Positions 37,179-45,032 of a stretch of DNA of 64,000 nt are shown piece after piece. Below the pieces are notes generated by a model. The model saw only the letters and a list, made by a program, of their open reading frames with translations. It ran no database searches and was not told where the DNA came from. Positions within the stretch are counted from its first letter, which is position 1. Every line of letters begins with the position of its first letter. Source of the DNA: Gammaproteobacteria bacterium (GTDB taxonomy: Bacteria > Pseudomonadota > Gammaproteobacteria > Steroidobacterales > Steroidobacteraceae). The stretch lies in contig JANXZG010000025.1 of the NCBI GenBank assembly GCA_025355645.1, positions 33,446 through 97,445 of the forward strand, written 5' to 3'. A program made the translations under genes and the position numbers.

Positions 37179-38066
37179 ATGAGTACTAAAATCGGTCGCT
37201 TTGGATTGTCTATCGGCGCACTGGCAGCGGTACTGGCGTTTTCGGCGCCGGCCCTTGCCAACCACGGTGGGGGCGGTGGCGGGCATTCATCGGGTGGCGG
37301 CGCCCATATGTCATCGGGCGGCCACTCTTCGGGCGGCCATACGTCGGCGGGCCGTGTCCCAGGCGGCAGTGCGGCCGGTGGTTACTCCGGCGGACATGGG
37401 TACTCTGCTGCCGGTCACTCATACGGCGGATATGCGGGCACTGGCCGAGCAGGCGGCGGCGCGCATCTTGCACCGAGCGGACATTATGGCAGCGGTGCCG
37501 GATATGGCGGCGGTGGCTACGGTGGCGTTTACGCCCACGGCGGCGGGAACTGGGGCGGTGGCTGGCACGGCGGCGGATACTGGGGCGGCTGGCATGGCGG
37601 CTACTGGGGTGGCGGTTATTGGGGCGGCGGATTCTGGCCGCGCGCCTATTACGGACTGGGCTTCTCCTGGTTCCTGCCGGTACTGCCGCTAGCCTATGCG
37701 ACTTATTGGTGGGATGGGTCGCCATTCTACTACGCGAACAACGTCTACTACACCTGGAACCCGACTTACGACGGTTATGTGGTCACGGATCCGCCGCCCG
37801 TCAACAATGGCACGAACAGCGCGCCGGCCGATGGCAGTGGGTATTCGGCGCCGCCGGCTGATGGCGGTGGATATTCCGCGCCGCCGCCGGCAGCGTCTGA
37901 GCAGATCTTCATGTACCCGCGCAACGGCCAGAGCGATGCGCAACTCGCAACCGATCGCACAGAGTGCCAGCAGTGGGCCAGCAGCCAGACGGGCGGCGGT
38001 CGACCCGATGAGTACCGGCGCGCGATGACCGCTTGTGCCGAGGCGCGCGGTTACAGCGCGAAGTAG
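37179..38066 (+). CDS. Secreted glycine-rich DUF6515-like protein
   Basis: 295 residues with a GGAGAG ribosome-binding site. A signal peptide ends near A-P-A-L-A. Residues ~25-160 are almost entirely Gly, His, Ser, Tyr and Trp in G-G-Y-W-G-G-type repeats. Then comes a conserved domain: W-F-L-P-V-L-P-L-A-Y-A-T-Y-W, Y-Y-A-N-N-V-Y-Y and G-Y-V-V-T-D-P-P, and at the end I-F-M-Y-P-R-N-G-Q-S-D-A-Q with T-D-R-T-E-C-Q-Q-W-A, which is the DUF6515 signature. The function is unknown; an envelope structural role is plausible. It converges on pilE, with 6 bp between stops. Confidence 0.75.
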   Translation: MSTKIGRFGLSIGALAAVLAFSAPALANHGGGGGGHSSGGGAHMSSGGHSSGGHTSAGRVPGGSAAGGYSGGHGYSAAGHSYGGYAGTGRAGGGAHLAPSGHYGSGAGYGGGGYGGVYAHGGGNWGGGWHGGGYWGGWHGGYWGGGYWGGGFWPRAYYGLGFSWFLPVLPLAYATYWWDGSPFYYANNVYYTWNPTYDGYVVTDPPPVNNGTNSAPADGSGYSAPPADGGGYSAPPPAASEQIFMYPRNGQSDAQLATDRTECQQWASSQTGGGRPDEYRRAMTACAEARGYSAK

Positions 38067-38072
38067 GCGCGC

Positions 38073-38534
38073 TTACGGCCAGCAAGGCGGGCTGGCCGTG
38101 CCAGTGCCGGTTGAGCCGTAATTCCCAGTGGAGTCAAGCGTGAACGTGGCGCAGGCCAAATCCTTGGCCTGCGTTCCGGTTGCGGTAGCAGTCGCGGTAA
38201 AAGTGGCCGGCGTCGTGGCCGTTGCCGCGTTGACGTTCGAAACGCTCAGATAATAGTATCCACTGCCCACTGAGAACGTGCTGCCGAAGGTCGTCGCCGA
38301 ACTCGAATATCCCAGCTGCAGCGGACTGGCACTGAAGGAATTGGTCACGCTAAAGTAGCGCTGTTCGCGCCCGGCAATATCATTCAGCGCGGTCTTCGCA
38401 TCTGTGCGACGCGAATGCATCACGGAAGTCTGGTAGCTCGATACCGCCATGATGGTCAGGATCGCGGCAATGGTTACCGTGATCATCAACTCCAGCAGCG
38501 TGAAGCCCTGCTCGCGGCGCGAATGCGTTGTCAT
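38073..38534 (-). CDS. pilE: Type IV pilus minor pilin PilE
   Basis: 153 residues from ATG 38534 (38546 also possible). The prepilin motif E-Q-G-F-T-L-L-E-L-M-I-T-V begins at about residue 9, with Glu5 of the mature pilin present. H-S-R-R-T-D-A-K-T-A-L matches the alpha-helix following the hydrophobic segment in PilE-type minor pilins. The C-terminal Cys pair (L-A-C-A-T-F and S-P-P-C-W-P) probably closes the D-loop disulfide. It is the last gene of the fimT-pilVWXY1E operon and would be part of the tip or priming complex. Confidence 0.9.
   Translation of the reverse strand: MTTHSRREQGFTLLELMITVTIAAILTIMAVSSYQTSVMHSRRTDAKTALNDIAGREQRYFSVTNSFSASPLQLGYSSSATTFGSTFSVGSGYYYLSVSNVNAATATTPATFTATATATGTQAKDLACATFTLDSTGNYGSTGTGTASPPCWP
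38075..38099. terminator. Perfect 9-bp stem between convergent genes (candidate bidirectional terminator)
   Basis: ACGGCCAGC (38075-38083) and GCTGGCCGT (38091-38099) pair perfectly around a 7-base loop, immediately at the convergent ends of the glycine-rich protein gene and pilE. It overlaps the last pilE codons. There is no clear T tract on either side, so termination efficiency is uncertain. Confidence 0.45.
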
Positions 38535-38561
38535 GAATGTTGCCATAGTAGTTAAGTCTCT

Positions 38562-41500
38562 TTAGCGCAATTCTTTCCAGGTCAGACGCGTGGTCTGCGC
38601 ATTGCCAAGCGGATTCACCGGCACCACCGTACCCACACCCGAGCTGGTTTGCGTGACCAGGAAGGTCCCGGTCACCGGGCTCAAGGCACCGCCCAACGTA
38701 ATCACCGACACGCTGCCGGTTCCATTCAGCTCAATGCCGCTGACGACCGAGGTCTGGCCCGTGGTGGGGTTCGTATAGTTATTGAACTGGCCAGTCGCCG
38801 TGCCGAAGAACGTCGAGGAAGCGCCGCCGCCCGTGACTGGACTGATTGAATACGTGAAGCCGCTCGGATTGCTCGAGGTACATGAATAGGGGGTAATGAC
38901 TGCGGGAATCGTCGAGTTCACGATGAAGTTCCCGAGCTGCAAAACCGGGCTATAGATGATCTGCTCATTCACTCCAGGCAGGTTCATGTACCAGCCGAAG
39001 GAGGTATTGCCTGAAGCGCAGCTCGTGCTTGCGTCCCAGCAAACCGCGTTGTCGCTAATCGACGTGACTTCGACAGTTGAGCCTGCGCCATTGGATTCGG
39101 AGCCCAGGACCGTGATGAGCTGCTGCTGCAGGCTCGAGGTATTGATGACCGGCACGCTGCCGGCGCCGTAGGTATACGAGTTCGCCGGGTTGCTGGTGAG
39201 CGACGCATATTGCGTCGTCGACAATGCATCCCATGCGTTCATGTTCCAGTCCCAGATGCCGTAGATGCCCTGTGTGCCGCTTGCATACGTGGTCGCGCTA
39301 ACGGTGGTCTGCGGCGTCTTCTGCCCGGTGCCAAAGGACACCACGATTCGATTGGCGCCGCTCGAGTTGGGCGTCGAGGCGACGGTAACCTTGGTCGTGA
39401 TCGGCTGTCCGCCCGGGGTCGTGAACAGTGCGCTGCCAGCCGAGACCGCCCAGTTGCTCGGAGTCTGGCTGGTCACATCAAAGCGCCACAGATGGCCACG
39501 TATATCGCCTGCGTAGATGTAGTCAACGATGTGATCGGCGTCGAGATCCGCCGGCGTCGTGTAAGTGATGCCGTTGGGCGATGCCGCTGACCCGCTGTGC
39601 GCCGATAGATAGTAAATGGTAAAGGTCGGCGTCGGGTTCGCCGGGTTCACGAGCATGATGTAGATGCCCGCATCTCCTGATGCGCTGCCGAGGCCATTGC
39701 CGAATACCACACCCCAGGATCCATTGTGAAAGCGCTTGATGGCCGGAACGCCGTAGGTGTCGCCCAGGTTGGTGCCGCAGGCTCCGCTCGGGACCGTGCA
39801 GTTCGGCAAGGTCGCCGAGGTCCACTCACCGACCACCAGCGAAGCGGCGTTGCCTTCAGTGAAGTTCGTGGGATTCGTCGCATCAAGGATGAACAAGCCC
39901 TGGCCGCCTGGGCCGTAGCCGCTGACCACCCAGGTGTGCCAGGCGCCGCCGTAGTAAAGATCGCCACTGCCCGGCGGCGAATCCACGTACCAGTTGTGGC
40001 CATAATTGGGGCTCGTGAAATCGAGTGCCGTCGTGACCTGGCTGTCATGAATAGCATCGACCGTGGTCACGGCAGTGCCGTCGTTTAGCACTGCGCCGGG
40101 GATATAGGCAATTAATTCCTGTCCCGTATTGACGTTACCGGCATTGCCCGGCTGGTTCGTGGCGTAGTTATAGGTGGTCAGGTTCGTGTAGTTGCCCGCC
40201 GAATAGCCGTGCAACATGCCGTCATTCGAACCGACGTAGACGACGTTGGTGCGCGTCGCAACCGACGCTGCCCAGGTCGGGTACTGGTTCAGGTTGCCGC
40301 TCGTCGCGGTATTTTCCGGGAAATACACAGGCGCAGCAGCCGGATACAGAGAATCGCTGAGCGCGGTCGAGATGGTTCCGATCGGCGGTCCGACCCAGGT
40401 GGGACTCGAATCGACGATGTCGCCGAGCACCGATGCGCGTGCGCGGAAAAACGTCTGCACGGTGCCGCCGCTCGCGGGAGTGACAGGGAAGGACGTGCCA
40501 CCGGTTTCATTGGTGCGCGAGCCGCGCAGGTAGTTGACCCGGTCCTGCCCGATCGTGTTTGAGCTGCCGGTTGCGTTCGCCGCGCACGCGAGGTTGGTAT
40601 AGACCGTGCAAGCCGAACTCAAGGCGGTCTTCTGCGCCGCATTCAGGCTGGCCCATTCGAAGGGCACGCCTACGTTCGCCGCCGGGTTATAAGTCAGAAT
40701 CTGGCGCCCGCCGCTGGCGGCGGCTGAGGTTGGTTGCGCCGCCACGTTGGCTGCGCCGGTCGACAAGCAGGTAGAGGCGGTGGCCGCGCCGCCAGGCACG
40801 GTGGTGCCCGTTGATGTACAGGAGGCATCCCATAGCGGCGCGCCTATCGACACCGTGTTGGTTGCCGCAACAAAGTTGAGCGGGTCCGCGGTCATTGAAC
40901 CGGCCCAGGTGTTCGGGTTGTAGAACGCGAAGTAGACCTGGGTGCCCAGCTGGATCTCAGAGGTCTGCTTTTCGTTCAGACCGGCGGAGCTAGAGGAGCT
41001 TGTGCTGGGCTGCGCTTCGAAGCATAGGACTTCGTGAATATTGTTGGATCCGCCGGTTGAGCCTGCAAAGCCGAACGCATAATAGGGAGGCAGCGGATAG
41101 GTGCCGCCGCTCGTGATATCGGTGTTCGAGATGACCGAGGTGTTCGCGCCGCCATTGTATGAATAGGTCAGGTTCATCAGTCCCAATGCCGTGATTGTCA
41201 GCGTGTACTGGATCGGCACCGCGTAAATCCCGGTGGTCGTCGGCGGGAAGCTGCCGAGCGTGTAGCCGCGCCGTGTCGCATTTTCGTTGGCCAGCAGGCT
41301 GGTGGTCGGTAGCGATACGCCCGCGAGCCAGTTGTAGTCGGGTGCCGGCGTCGTCGTCTGTACCGGACGGGCAGGATTGGAATAGTTCCAATAGAAGCCA
41401 GAGTTGCAGGTATTGATTACCGCTTGCGCCTGTGTGCCGGTTGCAGCGGATCCGGATCCTACGGCAAGCGAACTCGGGTACCAGGTGCTGTTGTAGGCAG

Positions 41501-42302
41501 TCAGGCTGTCCCAGGCGACATCTCCAGGCCCACGTACCGCAATCGAACTTGGCAGGTATCCGGGGCCGTCTGACGAATTGTCGCCAGGATTCTGGAAGTT
41601 GCCATACTCGTCCATGCCAACCGCCACGTAGGCGTGGCGCACGCCATCGAACCCCTGTGGGGTACTCGTGCCAGGATGCAGCGTGGTTTTGTAGTTGCCG
41701 TGCTCGTCGGTGCAGGTATAGCCCAAGCTGCCGCCAACCGCCCCGATGTCATACGGCGTCCAGGTGCCGGTTGTCGCGGCACCGGTAGGTGGGGAGTATG
41801 AAGGAGCATAGGTCGGGTCAATGAGGAAGAAGCTCATGCCGTCAGCGCCGTCGCCAATGGCGCCGCCCGAGTCACCGTGGTACGCGTACGTTGTGAAGGT
41901 GACCTGCAGGCCACCGCTGCTGGGGAACGTGAAGTTCGAGATCAAGCCGCCGTCCTGGTCGTTGTAGCCGTTGCCATTCGTCAAGCGCAGCGCGCCGTTG
42001 CCAACCGCATCCGGCAGCCCGACGCCGGCAAAGCCGCCCGCGAAATTCGCGCCGGTAATCGCGCCGTAGTACTTGCCGCTGCCGCTCAGGCACATGCTTG
42101 AGACACCGGAGGCGCACAAGCAGGCCGGAACTGTTCCGGTGCCGTTGCCGGCAGTCAGGCAGGCGCCCTGCAGCGGAGTCCAGGAGTAGGTTGAGGACGC
42201 ATTGGTAAAGTTATCGGAGATCACTGTCTGGGCAAAACCCAAGCCGGGCGCCAACATCAGGCAGACAGCCGCGGTACGAACCAGTGTTGCATAGGTTTTC
42301 AT
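38562..42302 (-). CDS. pilY1: PilY1-type pilus tip adhesin with N-terminal L-type lectin-like domain
   Basis: 1246 residues from ATG 42302, chosen for its perfect AGGAGG six bases upstream. A signal peptide (A-A-V-C-L-M-L-A-P-G-L-G-F-A) is followed by about 400 residues that look like an L-type lectin: D-G-M-S-F-F-L-I-D (154-162), G-G-S-L-G-Y (190-195), V-A-V-G-M-D-E-Y-G-N (226-235) and F-G-F-A-G-S-T-G-G with H-E-V-L (410-426). The C-terminal half is the PilC/PilY1 beta-propeller, with Y-V-G-S-N-D-G-M-L-H-G-Y and a calcium-loop-like D-L-D-A-D-H-I-V-D-Y-I-Y-A-G-D near residue 920. PilY1 sits at the pilus tip and controls adhesion and retraction. The von Willebrand A domain known from Pseudomonas PilY1 is not seen. 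It follows pilX in the operon. Confidence 0.9.
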   Translation of the reverse strand: MKTYATLVRTAAVCLMLAPGLGFAQTVISDNFTNASSTYSWTPLQGACLTAGNGTGTVPACLCASGVSSMCLSGSGKYYGAITGANFAGGFAGVGLPDAVGNGALRLTNGNGYNDQDGGLISNFTFPSSGGLQVTFTTYAYHGDSGGAIGDGADGMSFFLIDPTYAPSYSPPTGAATTGTWTPYDIGAVGGSLGYTCTDEHGNYKTTLHPGTSTPQGFDGVRHAYVAVGMDEYGNFQNPGDNSSDGPGYLPSSIAVRGPGDVAWDSLTAYNSTWYPSSLAVGSGSAATGTQAQAVINTCNSGFYWNYSNPARPVQTTTPAPDYNWLAGVSLPTTSLLANENATRRGYTLGSFPPTTTGIYAVPIQYTLTITALGLMNLTYSYNGGANTSVISNTDITSGGTYPLPPYYAFGFAGSTGGSNNIHEVLCFEAQPSTSSSSSAGLNEKQTSEIQLGTQVYFAFYNPNTWAGSMTADPLNFVAATNTVSIGAPLWDASCTSTGTTVPGGAATASTCLSTGAANVAAQPTSAAASGGRQILTYNPAANVGVPFEWASLNAAQKTALSSACTVYTNLACAANATGSSNTIGQDRVNYLRGSRTNETGGTSFPVTPASGGTVQTFFRARASVLGDIVDSSPTWVGPPIGTISTALSDSLYPAAAPVYFPENTATSGNLNQYPTWAASVATRTNVVYVGSNDGMLHGYSAGNYTNLTTYNYATNQPGNAGNVNTGQELIAYIPGAVLNDGTAVTTVDAIHDSQVTTALDFTSPNYGHNWYVDSPPGSGDLYYGGAWHTWVVSGYGPGGQGLFILDATNPTNFTEGNAASLVVGEWTSATLPNCTVPSGACGTNLGDTYGVPAIKRFHNGSWGVVFGNGLGSASGDAGIYIMLVNPANPTPTFTIYYLSAHSGSAASPNGITYTTPADLDADHIVDYIYAGDIRGHLWRFDVTSQTPSNWAVSAGSALFTTPGGQPITTKVTVASTPNSSGANRIVVSFGTGQKTPQTTVSATTYASGTQGIYGIWDWNMNAWDALSTTQYASLTSNPANSYTYGAGSVPVINTSSLQQQLITVLGSESNGAGSTVEVTSISDNAVCWDASTSCASGNTSFGWYMNLPGVNEQIIYSPVLQLGNFIVNSTIPAVITPYSCTSSNPSGFTYSISPVTGGGASSTFFGTATGQFNNYTNPTTGQTSVVSGIELNGTGSVSVITLGGALSPVTGTFLVTQTSSGVGTVVPVNPLGNAQTTRLTWKELR

Positions 42303-42304
42303 AA

Positions 42305-42901
42305 TCAACCTCCTAAATCAGTAATGCCTGTAGTCACGAGATAGGTGCTCTCGACGACCGCGACGGTGTTGGGATCGCCGCCATAGGCCCAGGCATCGAT
42401 CTGGTAAATGTTGCCCTGCTCGCCGGATGGCGCGGCCCCGAGCAGCGCGACGTAGAACCGCGGGGGCAGCCAGTAGTTATTGAAGCCGGCGCCCGCGGTG
42501 CTGCCAGTGGCGAGCATGGTCGGCGGCGTGTAGTAGGTGCCGATTTCCGCGCCAGCGCCCGTCGTCCAGGGCACCGTAGTGACGGTCACGGGGATCGTAG
42601 ACAAGGGGTTCAGGCACACGTGGCCATCGCCAATATTGGCATTCAGCGTCGGCGCGGTGCAGGTGATGATGTTGTTGAGGTTGTTGCCGCTGGTCAGCCA
42701 CCATTCGGCGTACTGCTGCGCGCTCGTCGCCGACTGCAGCGCGCGGTCCTTCTCCCGTAGGCTGCCGGCGATCATCTCCTGCATGCCGACACTGCGGAAC
42801 ATGCTGAGTGCGAGCAGCGTGATGACCACGAGCAGCAACAGGCTGATGACCAGCACGACACCGGATTGCCTGGACGGTGCGATGGCCTTCGGGTGTTTCA
42901 T
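42305..42901 (-). CDS. pilX: Type IV pilus assembly protein PilX
   Basis: 198 residues. After a short leader, Q-S-G-V-V-L-V-I-S-L-L-L-L-V-V-I-T-L-L-A forms the hydrophobic helix, and the PilX signature M-F-R-S-V-G-M-Q-E-M-I-A-G-S-L and A-L-Q-S-A-T-S-A-Q-Q-Y-A-E follow. A conserved glycine-rich Cys-containing C-terminal part is less clear. It is a minor pilin of the tip complex with PilV, PilW and PilY1. It begins in a 4-bp overlap with pilW. The end of this gene contains the Shine-Dalgarno of pilY1. Confidence 0.9.
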   Translation of the reverse strand: MKHPKAIAPSRQSGVVLVISLLLLVVITLLALSMFRSVGMQEMIAGSLREKDRALQSATSAQQYAEWWLTSGNNLNNIITCTAPTLNANIGDGHVCLNPLSTIPVTVTTVPWTTGAGAEIGTYYTPPTMLATGSTAGAGFNNYWLPPRFYVALLGAAPSGEQGNIYQIDAWAYGGDPNTVAVVESTYLVTTGITDLGG

Positions 42902-43740
42902 GTTGAATTGATCCCGGCGCGATTCATGATATCGATGACGCGTGATATCTGAATGAAAGGAATTTGTTGCGGATATTGCTGGCTGGCGGGACCCGCGGCG
43001 TTGTACAGCGGGTTCTTGAACACCAGCGAGACGCGCAAGGATAAGACGTTAAGCCAGTTTTGCACCGTCATGCTGCTCGCGGGGATATAGCTATCCACGG
43101 GGTTGCTGGAGTGCAAGGTGGTATTGACTCCGTATAGGACCACCATGTCCTTCAGGCCGGATACGCCAGCGACGCCGCCGGATGCGGCGCCGGACACGAG
43201 GATGACCACGGGGCCCGATGAGGTGTTGCCGGCCACGGTGGTGGTAACGGTGCAGATCAGGTCCCCACTCGCATCGATGGCGAAGGTGTTGTAAATGAGT
43301 CCGACCGGTACGGATATGGTGCCATCGCAGTTGATCAGGTTGTCCGAGGAGCCGGTTAAATAGCGAATCGTGAACGTATCCTGCGGCGCAGAAGCTGCGA
43401 CATGCGTGCCGATGACCGATTGATCAGCAGCAAAGGTCATGGTCTGCCCGTTAACGGTCACGGTGGCTGCGGGCAACGCGCTGACCGGCGTCTTGATCAG
43501 TGGCAAGGTGAAGTAGCCCGCCTGCTCGATCACGTCGGCCACCCGGGTCATCGCGAGACGCTCGTTGTCCTGCAGCAGGGCGAGCGCAGTCTGATTGTTC
43601 GACACCAGCAGCATGGTTTGTACGATCGTGAACAATCCGATCATCAGGAAAGAAGTAATCGCCAGCGCGACCATGATCTCGATCAAAGTCATGCCGCGTT
43701 CGCGGCATCCGGTCAGGGACAGTGTGTGGCGTTGCTTCAT
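42898..43740 (-). CDS. pilW: Type IV pilus minor pilin PilW
   Basis: 280 residues with a prepilin motif R-G-M-T-L-I-E-I-M-V-A-L-A-I at residues 15-28 (leader of about 16 residues; Met instead of Phe at +1). The N-terminal helix continues into L-L-Q-D-N-E-R-L-A-M-T-R-V-A-D-V-I-E-Q-A-G-Y-F, which is typical of PilW. It starts in a 4-bp overlap with pilV and ends in a 4-bp overlap with pilX, so translation is coupled. It belongs to the minor-pilin tip complex. Confidence 0.9.
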   Translation of the reverse strand: MKQRHTLSLTGCRERGMTLIEIMVALAITSFLMIGLFTIVQTMLLVSNNQTALALLQDNERLAMTRVADVIEQAGYFTLPLIKTPVSALPAATVTVNGQTMTFAADQSVIGTHVAASAPQDTFTIRYLTGSSDNLINCDGTISVPVGLIYNTFAIDASGDLICTVTTTVAGNTSSGPVVILVSGAASGGVAGVSGLKDMVVLYGVNTTLHSSNPVDSYIPASSMTVQNWLNVLSLRVSLVFKNPLYNAAGPASQQYPQQIPFIQISRVIDIMNRAGINST

Positions 43741-44375
43741 GGCTCTACGTACAGCTGGTAGGTCGGAACATTGAATCCAAGGGCGACGCTCGCGGCCGAG
43801 GCATTGTTGCCTTGTGAGTTTGCGGCCACGGTGGTTTCATTCCAGGCGATCTGGATGGAGCAGCTGACCGGCACACTGACATTCTGTGAACAGGCGATCG
43901 TCGTGACCTGGAAGGGCAGTGCGGGGCTTAGGGTCAGCGGCGACATGCCTGTAGCGCCACCGGGATTTGAGTAGGTTGGCGCCCCGTTGACATCGGCTGC
44001 CCACTGCTGCAAGTCTGCGCCCGCTACCTGTGTGGGCGTGCAGGGGGCGACATTTCCAGCGACGCCTACGGTGCAGTTGACCGCGGCCGACACACTGCCT
44101 CCACCGCTTTGCGTAATAACCGTACCGGTGATGGTAATCGTGGCCGGCGCGAGGCCTGCGCCCCAGAAGCCGCGGTTCGCGTGCATGGCGGCCGCCAGGC
44201 TTGAAGCTTCCAGCGCCGCGATCGAGCGCTGCTGCGCAACGCCGGTGCTGCCGAGCGCGACGGATTCCATCTTGGCGATCCCGAGAAGGCCGATCCCAAT
44301 GATGACCACGGCGACCAGCACCTCAACCAGGGTGAAACCGCCGTGCACAGAAGTGCGCCGGTTGCTCACGTGCAC
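43737..44375 (-). CDS. pilV: Type IV pilus minor pilin PilV
   Basis: 212 residues. The prepilin motif G-G-F-T-L-V-E-V-L-V-A-V-V-I-I-G appears at residues 13-28. L-G-I-A-K-M-E-S and A-Q-Q-R-S-I-A-A-L-E-A-S match the helix end of PilV. The C-terminal domain contains four Cys residues, likely in disulfides after export. It overlaps fimT by 10 bp and pilW by 4 bp. The gene product should be part of the tip-priming complex. Confidence 0.9.
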   Translation of the reverse strand: MHVSNRRTSVHGGFTLVEVLVAVVIIGIGLLGIAKMESVALGSTGVAQQRSIAALEASSLAAAMHANRGFWGAGLAPATITITGTVITQSGGGSVSAAVNCTVGVAGNVAPCTPTQVAGADLQQWAADVNGAPTYSNPGGATGMSPLTLSPALPFQVTTIACSQNVSVPVSCSIQIAWNETTVAANSQGNNASAASVALGFNVPTYQLYVEP

Positions 44376-44956
44376 ACCCCGACACCGTACTGCTCACTCA
44401 GCACCTGGCCATTGATGCCCGCCTTGATGCAGCGGGTCCACTGATTGTTGGTCGGCGTCGCATGCAGCTTCCAGGTGATATCAAGGGTATTCGGCGCCGT
44501 CACGCTGGTCACGGGAAAACCGTCGCGGTTGAAGGTGATGCCGGATTTATCGCCGACCAGCGTGTCTGAGCCGCCCAAGGCCAGCTGGCGTCGCAGCACA
44601 CCCTCGCCCGCGGCGAACTGGCCAGTACCCGTGATATCAGTAAATACGATCCACCCGGTCGCCCAGTTGGTCGAGGTGGAGCAGGTCGGCGCTGCCGCAG
44701 CAGGATTTGTCGAACTGCAAACCGTAACGGTGCGGCCCGCCTTGACCGCGGCAAAGCGAGCGTACTGAAGGTCGCCCAGCAAGCCGTTGATCTCGTTCGC
44801 GATCCGGGTTGCGTTCGTGATGTACTTGAATGACGGGATGGCGATGCCGGTCAGAATTCCGACTATTGCAACCGTAATCATGAGTTGCACGAGCGAGAAT
44901 CCCTGTGGGCGCCGACCCGGCATAAAACGCAAATCGTGGCTGGAGGCCTCTTTCAT
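44366..44956 (-). CDS. fimT: FimT/GspH-type pseudopilin
   Basis: 196 residues from ATG 44956; ATG 44923 or a longer start to 45019 are alternatives, and none has a clear Shine-Dalgarno. The prepilin motif reads Q-G-F-S-L-V-Q-L-M-I-T-V, with Gln where nearly all pilins have Glu at mature position 5. The GspH/FimT domain is seen in A-R-F-A-A-V-K-A-G-R-T-V-T-V-C-S-S and W-A-T-G-W-I-V-F-T-D. FimT has been linked to DNA binding in natural competence in related bacteria. It is first in the minor-pilin operon, just downstream of a two-component system on the same strand. Confidence 0.85.
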   Translation of the reverse strand: MKEASSHDLRFMPGRRPQGFSLVQLMITVAIVGILTGIAIPSFKYITNATRIANEINGLLGDLQYARFAAVKAGRTVTVCSSTNPAAAAPTCSTSTNWATGWIVFTDITGTGQFAAGEGVLRRQLALGGSDTLVGDKSGITFNRDGFPVTSVTAPNTLDITWKLHATPTNNQWTRCIKAGINGQVLSEQYGVGVCT

Positions 44957-45032
44957 GGCAGCTATCGTAGCGAGATAAACTTGCATGAAACTGACGGTTT
45001 GCCGGCCCGGACCCGCCAAAGCGTGACCGGCC

